NCBI GenBank assembly: GCA_032821775.1
Contig: JAVLRN010000001.1
Location: 248,001-312,000, forward strand
Direction of reading: 5' to 3'
Origin: Sanguinoderma infundibulare
Lineage: Eukaryota > Basidiomycota > Agaricomycetes > Polyporales > Polyporaceae
DNA: 64,000 bases
Shown here: piece after piece, positions 54,595 to 64,000 of the stretch
Position numbering within the stretch: the first letter of the stretch is position 1
Layout of the letters: every line of letters begins with the position of its first letter
The notes under the pieces: generated by a model
The model's input: only the letters and a program-made list of their open reading frames with translations
Told to the model about the DNA's origin: nothing
The model's database searches: none
Position numbers and translations under genes: made by a program

Positions 54595-56510
54595 TCACCA
54601 TAGCGAGCCAAACTGTGTGTGAGTTCCGCCGGGACCCACGTATGGTTCCTCGCAGTAGTCTGGGAGCGGCATCGTCGGCATGCTTTCGATGCGCTCGAAT
54701 ATCACCGTCTCGAAGCGATCCTCCAGCCGCCTAAGGTCCTTCCGGTCCACCGCCAACCGCCGCGTCATCTGCAGGCGGACAGTCCGGAAGTAGTCGTATG
54801 CCCCATCCCCCATCTGGCCCAGCAACCTCCCCAAGCTGACCTTCACAACAGACCCTTTTCTGTGCTCCTCATTCCCGTACACGATGCGCAGCGTTTTGAG
54901 GTTGTGGGACGCGAAGCCCCGATCGCGCGCGCTTGGGCAGAGACCGAGGTCGAGCGCTAAATGCGGACTGACCGTGGTCAGGACAAAGACGATGGTCTCG
55001 AGCGCAGGTAGAGCTGCGATGGTCGACCTGAATCGCCCCGCGATGCAATAATCGCGCTCGCTGTCAGGCGTGCCGGTGATCCAGAACTCCCGCACGGCAT
55101 GTAAATGGGCGCAATCGCGCAGGATGGACGTCAGGAACCTCTCATTTTGTGCGTCCCACTCTGGCCTGTCCTCGTCCTCGAGGGCATATGGTATGGTCGA
55201 GAGGTGGAACGTGCCTGCAGGCCCTGCGGCAGTGATGGAGAGGTATTGATTATCGAAGCCGTCCTGGGAAACTGTACCCAAGGAGAGGGATAGGTGAGAT
55301 GCTTTGTCCCTAGTCACGAGATGAAGCGTATTTCCGAGTCGCACTGGCTGATCTTCGTCATAACTATCAACACTGCGCAGCTGCAGTGCGATCGGTTGGA
55401 GCGTCCAGTCGGCCAGGAGGAAGAGGGAAAGATAGAATTCCAGGGCTGGCGCATCGAACTCGGGCAGTTCAAGGGAGACCCTGCGGAGGCGATTGAGAGT
55501 GAGAGGACGAGGGAAGGTTTCGGGTAGGTTTATGTCTGAGTTCACATTTAGGTAATCGATGACGAGGCTTTCGAGGTTCGGACAGCGCGAAATGAGGTTT
55601 GCGGTATCAGCGTGGAGATCGAGGATGTCAATGTTCGAAAGGGCCAAGTGGGTGAGGTGGGGGAATGTGTTTGCGGGCAAGAATGTGACTGTCCGTAGCA
55701 TCATGTGTCGCAAGCTGGGGACGTCGTCGAGCGGCAAAGGGAATCTAGTGTCCCCTGCATTGGTGACGATATAAGAGATGGACAGGGATTCAAGATGAGG
55801 TAGGGTTGTTGGGAAGCACCGTTGGATCTCTGTAGAGCCATCTGGACCATGACGAAGAATATGGAGTTCTCGTATTCGACCGGGGTCCAGTTCACGGATT
55901 CCAGTAAGGTCACCTGTGATCGTACTGGCTCCCAGAGTACCATCGATGATTATGATCAGGGGGATATCGAATCGCTCTTGAAGTAAGATAGGTCGGAGCT
56001 GGTACTGCGGGGCAAGGAAAACGGTCCTCCATAGGGACATGTAGGAAAGCGCAACCCGTCGGAGCCGACGGCAGGTTTGTATGACGGGTGTTAGCATGGC
56101 CGTATCCATCGCGTTGGTGTTCCAGAATGGCCGGAAGTCATGATACTTCTCGGATAGTGCAGAAGGAACCTGTTCCAGGATTGTTTGCAGTAGCTCTACG
56201 GGCAATCGGAGCAAGGGAGCACGGGAATTCAGGTCTTCGTGTAATGTTGCGATGATCCCGGTCAGAGCATCCGTGACGTCTACAATCTGTAGAGCTCGAG
56301 GTAAGCCAAAGTGTCATGTCAATGGGACAGCTCGGTGGTTGAGGATATCAATACCCACAGATTTGCTCCTGCGAGGACCGTAAGTTCTCAAGCACAAATA
56401 CGACGAGAATGAACTTATTCCACATACGACATAGAAGAGTGCGCTTTGCGTTCAACGTGCGTACGTAAGGTTTCTACTAGCACCTGTATGTCTGACAGTG
56501 ACGACATCAT
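54595..56510 (-). CDS. F-box/LRR-type protein (cluster member 1)
   Basis: Start at 56510 (MMSSLSDIQVLVETLRTHVE). A 10-base exon (GAGCAAATCT) follows, then the main exon from about 56284 (IVDVTDALTGIIATLHEDLN). The F-box lies around LRLPVELLQTILEQVPSALS and TPVIQTCRRLRRVALSYMSL then W. The remainder is a Leu-rich C-terminal domain (LPHLESLSISYIVTN, SLRHMMLRTVTFLPANTFPH, PNLESLVIDYLNV, LKTLRIVYGNEEHRKG). It ends in MPTMPLPDYCEEPYVGPGG, shared by all members of this cluster. The substrate of the presumed SCF ligase is unknown. The 5' exon structure is preserved in the broken copy at 62390-62628, which supports the model. Confidence 0.8.
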
Positions 56511-56912
56511 AATTGGCATCTAGGTAATCGACAGCGGCCGAGTGGGATGATTGCGAAGGGAGGTTGAGGCTTGCCGCAGCAGGCTGAGCGGCGCTTCAAC
56601 CTGTCTTCAACGTGGCTCAGCGTCAGAGTGCACGTGATGCGGCGGCTTTTTCCTAACACGGAACCAAAGCTTGGCGCATGATACGCCGCATGGTCGCACC
56701 CCCTTGCTTCAATTGAGCCGAAAGTAAGTACGACAGGCTCTGAATTTCCATTAATAGCATTAACCCTAGCTCGATGAGGCTCAGAGATGATTTAGGAGTC
56801 ATCGAAAGATCAAGAAATCCATACATAACAGAAAACAACACTTAGGTCAGATGCTAAAATTGTGTCCTTGATCATCAAGAAAGTAAGAACCTGAGTTTAA
56901 CCACTCACAAGG
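56511..56912. other. Spacer between two F-box genes
   Basis: About 400 bp; 5' flank of one F-box gene and 3' flank of the next. No other feature recognised. Confidence 0.5.
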
Positions 56913-58766
56913 TCACCACAGCGATCCTAGCCATGTACCACTCCCCCCCGGTCCCCCGTGCGGCTCTACACAATAGTCTGGGACAGGCATCGTCGGCATC
57001 CTCTCAACGTGCCTGTACTTCACCGTTGCAAAGTGGACCTTCAACCGCTGCAGGTCCACCCTGCTCACGACCAACGTCGGCTTCATGTGCAACAGGAGGG
57101 TGTCGAAGTAGCGATACGCCCCGGTCTCCACCTGCGCCAGCAGCCGTGTCAAGTTCAGCTGCTCTACGATGGCGCGACCCTTGTGCCGCATGTCGTTCCC
57201 GTACACGACGCGCAGCGTCTTGAGCTTCGGCGACGAGACGCACCCGTCGAGTGCGCTCGGACAGAGCCAGAGATTGGGTCCCGTAGGGGGACAACCTGGG
57301 GTGGTTTGCACGACGAAGACGATGGTCTCCAGCGCGGGGAGGGATGCGATGGCCACCTTGAACGCCGCAGCGATGTGGTCCTCGAACATCTTCTCTGGGT
57401 TTTGACCGCCGATCCAGACCTCTCGCACGGCTGTGAGGTGGGTGCTAGCCATGTCCAAAACGGACATCACAAAGAGACCGTGAAGGATGTCCCAATCTCC
57501 GGGGCGGTGCCAGTCGTTGAAGGCGCTGCTCGTGACATGGAACGCGCCTTGCGGACCAGTGGCGGAGATGACAATGAACATCAGGTCGTCCGGGGCTGGG
57601 GTCAGGGAGAGCGACAGGTGTGATGCCTCGCCCTTGGTCGCTTGGAGAAGCAACGTCCCGAGATGGAGAGTTTGGTCGTCGACCTGGTGGTCCTGAATCT
57701 GGATGGCGATCGGCTCATCCTGCGGTCGAGTGCTTATTGGAAGCACGGAAAGATAGAACTCGAGGTGGAATTGGGGCATCCTGAAGAAGACTCTACGGAG
57801 TCGATTCAAAGCGAGGGGGCGAAGGGGGCATTGGGGTACGATCATGTCAGACGAAGGGTAGTTGATGGCCAGGCTCTCCAGGTTTGGACAACGCGAGAGG
57901 AGGTTTGCGGTTTCTTGGTGGCAATCGTGCATATAGACGTCGGCCAATGCCAGATGGGTGAGGTGCGGAAACGTGTGCTGTGGGACAAATGTGACGGACT
58001 GCAGCATCATATGCCGTAGCCTGGGAGCTTCTTTCAGCAAAAGACATCCCTTTCCATCGATGGTAATGACTCCGCAAATAGAGAGGGACTCCAGAAGTGG
58101 GAGCTTAGGGTCTTCGAAGTGGCGGCGGAGCTCCGCCACATCGTCTCGAGTCCGAAAACTGCGAAGATTGAGGAGGTGAAACTCCTGTATCCTAGACGTG
58201 TCCAGTCCATCAAAGTTGCCTAAGACACCGGCTCCTTCGTCGCCATCGATAATGGTGATGAGTGGTATGTCCAACCCACAGCCGTTCAAGGGGATTATAG
58301 GAAGCCGATATCGCGTGGCAGGGGATACGGTCCTCCAGAGGGTCGTGTGAGAGATCGCGATTTTGCGCAGGTGTCGACAAGTGTGCAAGACGGGTAATAG
58401 CATGGAGGTGTCCACAGCGCGGGTGTCCCAGAATGGACGGAAGAAATCGTGGTTATGAGATAATGAGGAGGGGACTTGCTCCAAGATCCGTTGGAGTACT
58501 TCTACAGGCAATAAGAACAGAGGAACACGGGAGTTGAGACCTTCTCGCAAGGTCGCAGTAATCTCTACCAGGAGGTTCTCGATATCCGCGACCTGTGCAG
58601 TTCGTGCGAATGTATCAGAAGATAGTGTTGACAGAAAATACTCTTGCTCACTGTCTCGTTCCTGATGAGATCCGAGTTGAGTACATTCAGTGTGTTTGCA
58701 CTGAGAGCTGGCAGACAACGCACGGCAAGGAGTGTGCTTGGCATTTGACATGCATAAGCAGCGCAT
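56913..58766 (-). CDS. F-box/LRR-type protein (cluster member 2)
   Basis: The main exon encodes LFLLPVEVLQRILEQVPSSL and LLPVLHTCRHLRKIAISHTT then LWRTV (F-box), followed by Leu-rich repeats: LLESLSICGVITIDGKG, RLRHMMLQSVTFVPQHTFPH, LTHLALADVYMHD, CPNLESLAINYPSS. The C-terminal block is LKTLRVVYGNDMRHKGR and the end RMPTMPVPDYCVEPHGGPGG to GSLW. It is about 40-50% like member 1 by eye. The frame is open up to 58766, but a good acceptor (gcacag, about 58591) before VADIENLLVEITATLREGL suggests that the real first exons are short and lie upstream, as in member 1. The start is therefore uncertain. Confidence 0.8.
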   Translation of the reverse strand: MRCLCMSNAKHTPCRALSASSQCKHTECTQLGSHQERDSEQEYFLSTLSSDTFARTAQVADIENLLVEITATLREGLNSRVPLFLLPVEVLQRILEQVPSSLSHNHDFFRPFWDTRAVDTSMLLPVLHTCRHLRKIAISHTTLWRTVSPATRYRLPIIPLNGCGLDIPLITIIDGDEGAGVLGNFDGLDTSRIQEFHLLNLRSFRTRDDVAELRRHFEDPKLPLLESLSICGVITIDGKGCLLLKEAPRLRHMMLQSVTFVPQHTFPHLTHLALADVYMHDCHQETANLLSRCPNLESLAINYPSSDMIVPQCPLRPLALNRLRRVFFRMPQFHLEFYLSVLPISTRPQDEPIAIQIQDHQVDDQTLHLGTLLLQATKGEASHLSLSLTPAPDDLMFIVISATGPQGAFHVTSSAFNDWHRPGDWDILHGLFVMSVLDMASTHLTAVREVWIGGQNPEKMFEDHIAAAFKVAIASLPALETIVFVVQTTPGCPPTGPNLWLCPSALDGCVSSPKLKTLRVVYGNDMRHKGRAIVEQLNLTRLLAQVETGAYRYFDTLLLHMKPTLVVSRVDLQRLKVHFATVKYRHVERMPTMPVPDYCVEPHGGPGGSGTWLGSLW

Positions 58767-59572
58767 TCGTCAACTCTTTTACATCTGGGCTAGCTGCAGC
58801 CGAATCCATGGTGATAATGCCCGGTTCTGGGCGTGTGCGAGAGGTGAGCCAGGCAGAGGCAAGATGGATGGTGGACGACAGGTAAGGCACTGGAAGGAAT
58901 TTATAGCTTGTGCGAGGCTCCGGCTCGGCCACAAGCACGAGACGCTATGCTGGGCGTGCATCCGCATCTGTCAATGCACTGACAGTGTACATCAAGAAGG
59001 TCGAATCCTCACCGCGTGTAGTTCCAAATTGCCAATGCTATGCGAACTTTGTTTGCAACCCCTGGAGCCTGAGACCCCTCATGTCCACGAGTTCAATGAC
59101 TTACATACGCTTAGAATACCTTTGCGTGATTGCCCAGTTGCCAACACTTGATGCGACGGGAAGGTTGTGAGGAGATGACTTTTGCTCGGGAGCGTCCGTA
59201 GTGACGTGGCCACGACCGGCGTTTGCCGGTGGCGACAGTAAGTACTTAGTAAGTACCATAGTCACGGTCAGCCTGAGTCTTTAACTTGAAGCCTTCCGAG
59301 ACCATTCACAGTGCTCCACACCGTTAATCCAGGTTATAAATGCGAACAGGAGCTCTCGCAAAAAGAGGGGCACTGCTCAACACCAACTTTCAGCCGAGGC
59401 ACCGCGCAAGCCTGAGTCGCTCCGAGTGTCGACGCAGAACCGTTGAGCGGAAACGACAAAACAAAGTACATTACGTCCACAAACTGCGGACACCAAGTCA
59501 CCCCATGATGAAGTACCGTATATCGGATCACTTTAACACCACATGGTCGTCGTCCGTCGCAGAAGATCGCGC
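58767..59572. other. Spacer between an F-box gene and the P450
   Basis: About 800 bp. It may contain the short 5' exons of the F-box gene. I see no other gene, repeat or RNA. Confidence 0.4.
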
Positions 59573-61796
59573 TCAAGCACGGCCATAGGGTCGGAGACGC
59601 AACGGCAGCTGTGAGCCCCCTTCCATGTCGCTGCGCACCACGGGCCGCTGGAGGAACGTGCCATTCGGGATGATCTCCTCGGCCGGCACGGCGAGCTCGA
59701 ACTCGAACGTGCGAACGAGCGTAAAGACGAGCGCCTTCATCCTGCACGACCATGAAGTAATCAGGATCTGAAGCTACAGCGGCTGACGCTGGTGAATAAA
59801 CGTACTCGACGAGCGAGAAGCGGTAGCCTATGCACGCGTGTGGACCGCCCAGGAACGTGAGGAGGTGGCCCCACACGCCGGGGACGGCTGAGATGCTCTC
59901 CGGAGGTTCCTGCCACCTCTCCGGCCTAAGGGAAGGAAAAGGTGAGATGCTACGCTAGGCGGAGATGACATGGAAACGCACTTGAACTCAAAAGCATCCT
60001 CTCCCCATACGCTCTTCGATGTGTGCAGGGCAAGGATGGGAATTATAATCCGCTGCCCCTCGCGAATCGAAATCTCATCGATCACGTTCCCGTGCTTATC
60101 CATGAACGGAGAGGAGACGGGGAGGACGTCGTCGCGCATCGCCACTCGGCTCGTGATCGTGACGGGCGCGTGCAGGCGGAGCGTCTCGCGGACAACGAGA
60201 TCGAGGTACGGGAGCGCGTTGAGCTCTTCCATCGTGGGCCTATCACTCGGGCAAGCCAGAAGCTCCTCTCGCAGCTTTTTCTGGATCTTGGGGTGCTGAC
60301 AAAGCGCGAACAGGCACCATGTCGTGGCCGTGCTCGTCGTCTCATGGCCCGCAACGAGGAACGTTGGGACCTCTGCACCCGCCAATCGGTGAGTAGGCAC
60401 GTCTGATGGATATACGAGACGTCACGCACGCGCTACGACTTCCTCGTCCGTGAGCCGCTGGTCGTCTGGGATGTCCGTCGCCATGTTCGCCTTGATGAGG
60501 AGCGTGAGCAGGTCGCGGCCCTGCACGTCCCTCTTCTCGACCGCGCCGGAGCCCTTCTCGCCGTACTCCCGCATGATCTCTGCCTTCTTCTCTTGCATCA
60601 GCTGCATGCCGATGCGATGCATCGTTGCGTGCGCATCCTTGACTTTCTTTGCCCGCTCGTCTGACTGCGTTTACCAAGTGAGCATATGGGCAAAATGATG
60701 GTGAGGGAAGGAAAACGAATCGGTTGGCTACTCACAAGACGGCCTAGTATAGGTATGATAGCCTTGAGGATCATACTAACGGAAAGCCTCGGGGGTGTCC
60801 TGAAGATCTCCGAAAACGCGCGGCTAAGTTCGTTTGGCGGTTTCTCGGTGCTGAGCGCGTCGAACTCGTAATTGAAACCTTACGCAATGACATTCAGCAC
60901 GTCGGTCACGAGAACACAGCATCTGACAGAAAAATAAAGTACCTGCAAGACCGATGACGTCGAGTGTCATCTTACTGAGCCCGACCATGACATTCGTGCC
61001 ATCCGGGGCAGAGGCGCTCTGGTAGCGCCAGTAGTCGCAGAGCTGCAACATATCCGGGATGGCGTTCAACAATCCAATAGCATTGTGAAAGAGTCGGCGC
61101 GTACGTTCGAGGCCTTCTCGAGGAAGATCTCAGTGAGCTCGCGGATCTGAGCGGGGCCGAAAGCTGGGTTCTGTGGCAGCATTCAGTGCGCTGAAACTGA
61201 AGGGTACGCATCCACAGCTAACATACCATTACGCGGCGCTGACGTCTGTGCTGCTCTCCTACCATCGGATATACGCGTTAGATCAGAGATTTTTAACATT
61301 GAAGAAAGGACGAACCTTCAGTGACGAGGACACCTGGGAGGAAAGGGGTTTGTAAGCAAGACCGAGGGCATTGAAGAAGGCAGACCTTGTCCAAGGAAGT
61401 CCGAAAGATTCTTGCGGCTCTCCGGAGGCTTGAAATAGTCCATAGAATGGGCCAGGATGTGGTTGATCAGCCGTATGTCCGTCGTGTACAGCTGAGGGAT
61501 CTGGGGAGAACGGCATGAGCAAGCCACACCTCAGAAAATCGGCAACTAGAACGCCTACTGACGTTGAAGATGCCATTGATGCGCATCGTAGGCCCATAAT
61601 CGTCGAGCCATTTCGCGTGCAGGAAGGGATTGTCGGCCTCGACTTGTCGGATGTTTCCGAATATCAAACTTTCGCTTGGTGGGGCACGAATGCGGTTCAA
61701 AGGAGTTCGCCAGAGAGAGATGAGCTTCCGCAAGACTTTGATTACGAAAAAGAGCAAGAGGCCCGCCAAGGGTAGGAGGACACTAGTAGTAGACAT
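59573..61796 (-). CDS. Cytochrome P450 monooxygenase
   Basis: Haem-thiolate oxidase anchored in the ER. It begins [20 protein letters not shown], an N-terminal membrane anchor, followed by [17 protein letters not shown]. Several exons then give [64 protein letters not shown] helices and [20 protein letters not shown]. The I-helix reads [20 protein letters not shown], ExxR is RETLRLHAP, and [19 protein letters not shown] follows. The haem-binding loop is [17 protein letters not shown] (Cys present, His in place of the usual Arg two residues before it, common in fungal CYPs). It ends [14 protein letters not shown]. The substrate cannot be read from the sequence. It interrupts the F-box cluster. 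Confidence 0.9.
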
Positions 61797-62389
61797 GACG
61801 CGATCGACGCAGAGCGTGGTAAGCGTAGGTAGCAGTGCCAGCTAGAGAGGTGGTGGTGGATCGGCGACTGGGAACTTGTGCAGCTGGCCTGATTATATCC
61901 TTGTCAGCAAGACCAACATTTCAGTTGGTCGGGTGCAGATGCTGGATGGGACCCAAAGATTGTCGTCTGTTCCGGATCAAGTTTTCGGGAAGACACAGCC
62001 GCACGGTACGGCTATGTAACCAAGCATTAAGCGCGCGGTGTCTGGCCACAGTTCCCGCCCACGCCTCGAACACCCGGAACCGGCGTGGGGAAGGTAGACC
62101 CTTCATTTCTGCGGCCGCGTTTACGCTCAGAGCGCGGAGGACCTTCGGAATTCGCTGGTCTTGTGAGGTGGACGCGCGCATACCTGTTAGCCGATATGAT
62201 ATGATATCCTGCAACGATGTGGGGAGGACCCTTTCAAATTGTGCATCTGGGTCGCTAGTTGTAATAGGTTCCGGGACTGATTCACACGCGAGGATGCGCG
62301 ACCGCTCCGCCGGTCAGTTGTCGGAGTGCTGTCCGTGTTAGGTTTGTCGTGGAATGTTGAAAGGACGTGTCCTTACATACTCAGTAGCA
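61797..62389. other. Spacer upstream of the P450
   Basis: About 590 bp. Open frames on both strands (for example 61921-62214 -) show no family feature. The P450 promoter must lie here. Confidence 0.4.
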
Positions 62390-62628
62390 CGGTTGCAATG
62401 ACTCCGGCCAGGACATCTTTGACGTCCAGAATCTACAGAGGTGGAGAAGCAAAGGCGATAAGGCTGATTCGATTCCGATACCTACAGATTTACTCCTGTG
62501 AAGACCGTAAGTTTTCGACCACGAATACGGTATGAGATGACATACGACAGAACAGACTGCGCTTTGTGCTCAACTTGCATACGTAAGGTTTCTGTTAGCG
62601 CTTGTATGTTTGGAGACGAAGACGACAT
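62390..62628 (-). pseudogene. Broken 5' end of a cluster F-box gene
   Basis: ATG at 62628 gives MSSSSPNIQALTETLRMQVE, then a donor at gtatgt. A 10-base exon (GAGTAAATCT) follows, and then ILDVKDVLAGVIAT, exactly the three-exon layout of 54595-56510. After VIATV the similarity stops and a TAA follows. The F-box is missing. Its splice sites are still intact, so the break is probably young. Confidence 0.7.
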
Positions 62629-62944
62629 GATCGCTGACATGTGGGTAATCGACTACCGACAAGGACCTGCCTGTTGGGATCGCGAGTTCCATCCTGCAAC
62701 GGAGACTACACGGCGGCATGCCGCATTGCGTTCTGAAGTGGAAGTGGATCTCGCTCTCTCTTTATCGCTGCCAGGCATCCGCGAAGCGATGCGCTCGAGC
62801 AGGACACCTTCTGGAGCTCTCCCGGCAGTTTATATTCTTCTTGTCGCGCTGGAGAGCATCGTCATCGTCCATGACTGCTCGAATCCCCGCACACCGCCGA
62901 CTGCAAAATCGAGCCGAGTCTGCACGCCCTGCCGGCCGACCCAA

Positions 62945-63086
62945 CGAATCCCTTCATGGACCCTCCGAACCCTCCGGGGAGCACTTCGCACCGCCGGTCG
63001 CGGAGGAGATTCACAGGCTCCCGACGATGCCCGTCCCGGAGTGCTGTTTCGACGACGCGATGTGGCCGACTGCGAGAGCAACCTAG
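62945..63086 (+). pseudogene. Broken 3' end of a cluster F-box gene, opposite strand
   Basis: The plus strand encodes VAEEIHRLPTMPVPECC, matching the C-terminal block RMPTMPVPDYC of the F-box group, then runs into a stop. The stretch just before (SEPSGEHFAPPV) lines up with the region preceding that block. The rest of the gene is absent. It is on the opposite strand from every other member. Confidence 0.5.
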
Positions 63087-63247
63087 GATCTGATTCACCA
63101 CATGTATACATCGAAAGCAGCAGAGAATCCTGCGTCCAGTGCGTCGTAAGCCTATGAGATCGTTTCAAGTCCTCAACTGAAGGCAAACGGTTACTCAACA
63201 ACGGCAGAGAGAAGAATCGGGTAGTTCGAACAAGGTATTTACCTTTC

Positions 63248-64000
63248 CTACCACAGCGCCCCTGCGACCACCTTCCTGAAGTCTCCTCCGGGTCCAACCC
63301 GAGGCTCGTCACAGATCTCCGGAAGGGGAATGGTGGGACATCGGTCCACAGTCTCGACGATCACCTCCTTGAAGTACTCGCCCAGGTTGTCCACCTGATC
63401 CTTGTCAGGAACGACAGCCCGCTCGGTCTGCACCACCAGGCGCTCCAGATACCGATACGGGTTCGGGTCCGACCGCAGCTGATTCATCATCTTCGAGAAC
63501 ATCAACGCTTGCAGCACATACCCGCCGCCGCTCCCCCGGTCCGGCTCGTCCAGCTGCGGGTCGCCGTCGCGATACACGACCCGGAGCGTCTTCAGCAGCG
63601 GCGAGTTGAACGTGGGGCTGTCCGCGCTCGGACACAGGCCGAGGTCGGGCTCCATGACCTCCTTGCCCTGCCGCGAGCGGTAGTGCACGAGGACGATCGT
63701 GTCGAGCAGGTGCAACGCTGCGATGACGCCCGCGATGTTCTCCGAGTGCACCTTCCACCGCTCGTCCCCGTGGGTCACCCAGACCTCGCGCACGGCCCAG
63801 AACGTGTGCGCAGCGTCGGCGAGGATGTGATTCAGCCACTGCTGGACGACGAGCTTGCGCGAGTGTGCGAGGTACGACACGATGTGAAACGCACGCTGCT
63901 GCGTGAGCGCGGTCACAGAGACGGTAAAGTCGACCGTGACGAGGTCGCGGTGGCCCCCGAAGGCGAGCGTCCGGATCGGTCCTTCGATGCACTGCGCGAT
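63248..64000 (-). CDS. F-box/LRR-type protein, C-terminal part (cut by window edge)
   Basis: The frame is open to the window edge, so the N-terminus is outside. It shares the group's C-terminal layout: AHTFWAVREVWVTHGDERW (VREVWIGG in member 2), LHLLDTIVLVHYRSR, DLGLCPSADSPTFNSPLLKT, LRVVYRDGD, YRYLERLVVQTERAVV, and the end DRCPTIPLPEICDEPRVGPG to ALW. No F-box is visible because that part is missing here. No disabling change seen. Confidence 0.75.
   Translation of the reverse strand: MAQCIEGPIRTLAFGGHRDLVTVDFTVSVTALTQQRAFHIVSYLAHSRKLVVQQWLNHILADAAHTFWAVREVWVTHGDERWKVHSENIAGVIAALHLLDTIVLVHYRSRQGKEVMEPDLGLCPSADSPTFNSPLLKTLRVVYRDGDPQLDEPDRGSGGGYVLQALMFSKMMNQLRSDPNPYRYLERLVVQTERAVVPDKDQVDNLGEYFKEVIVETVDRCPTIPLPEICDEPRVGPGGDFRKVVAGALW

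Noticed and set aside
58990..59015. Possible tRNA B-box (GGTCGAATCCT)
   Set aside because: No matching A-box or cloverleaf stems around it.

Overview
This is nuclear DNA of a filamentous basidiomycete, probably an agaricomycete of the polypore type. Most genes have several 50-60 bp introns with GT..AG borders and many very short exons. The gene families are typical of mushroom-forming fungi: TRANK1-like helicases, F-box/LRR proteins, a DUF6533 membrane protein, a HET-domain remnant and a CYP. Compact housekeeping genes sit between them. Nothing prokaryotic, no rRNA, tRNA or CRISPR array was seen. All exon joins were made by eye.

Left part (1-20 kb). The window opens inside a TRANK1-like SF1 helicase (copy A, +, ends 4020). 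After it come decayed minus-strand remnants: a HET domain, and a broken copy of an unknown gene. An intact copy of that unknown gene (11435-12399, -) lies just downstream of a second, complete TRANK1-like gene (copy B, 12457-19591, -). Between them, 6.3-11.3 kb carries a dual-specificity phosphatase (DUSP), two small unknown genes, a broken 5' piece of the DBP3 helicase gene, and a broken F-box gene.

Centre (20-38 kb). A 1,958-aa low-complexity/coiled-coil protein is followed by an oxysterol-binding protein (ORP) and the intact DBP3. Then comes an inverted counterpart of the 6.3-10 kb block: the same two small unknown genes, a broken 5' piece of the DUSP gene, and an intact F-box gene. The two blocks are reciprocal. 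One keeps the whole DUSP and a piece of DBP3; the other keeps the whole DBP3 and a piece of DUSP. The two small unknown genes are intact in both.

Right part (38-64 kb). A 634-bp hAT-type MITE with a perfect 8-bp target duplication lies just upstream of HEM3 (haem synthesis). A DUF6533 gene and two weakly modelled genes follow. Two divergent housekeeping pairs come next: RPS22/RPS17 and SRP68/GET3. The second pair joins two ER-targeting pathways at one 199-bp spacer. The end is an F-box/LRR cluster (two full genes, one running off the edge, two broken pieces on opposite strands) interrupted by a cytochrome P450.

The most interesting material is the reciprocal inverted duplication with its two retained orphan genes, the hAT MITE, the SRP68-GET3 promoter, and the unknown gene next to the TRANK1-like helicase.
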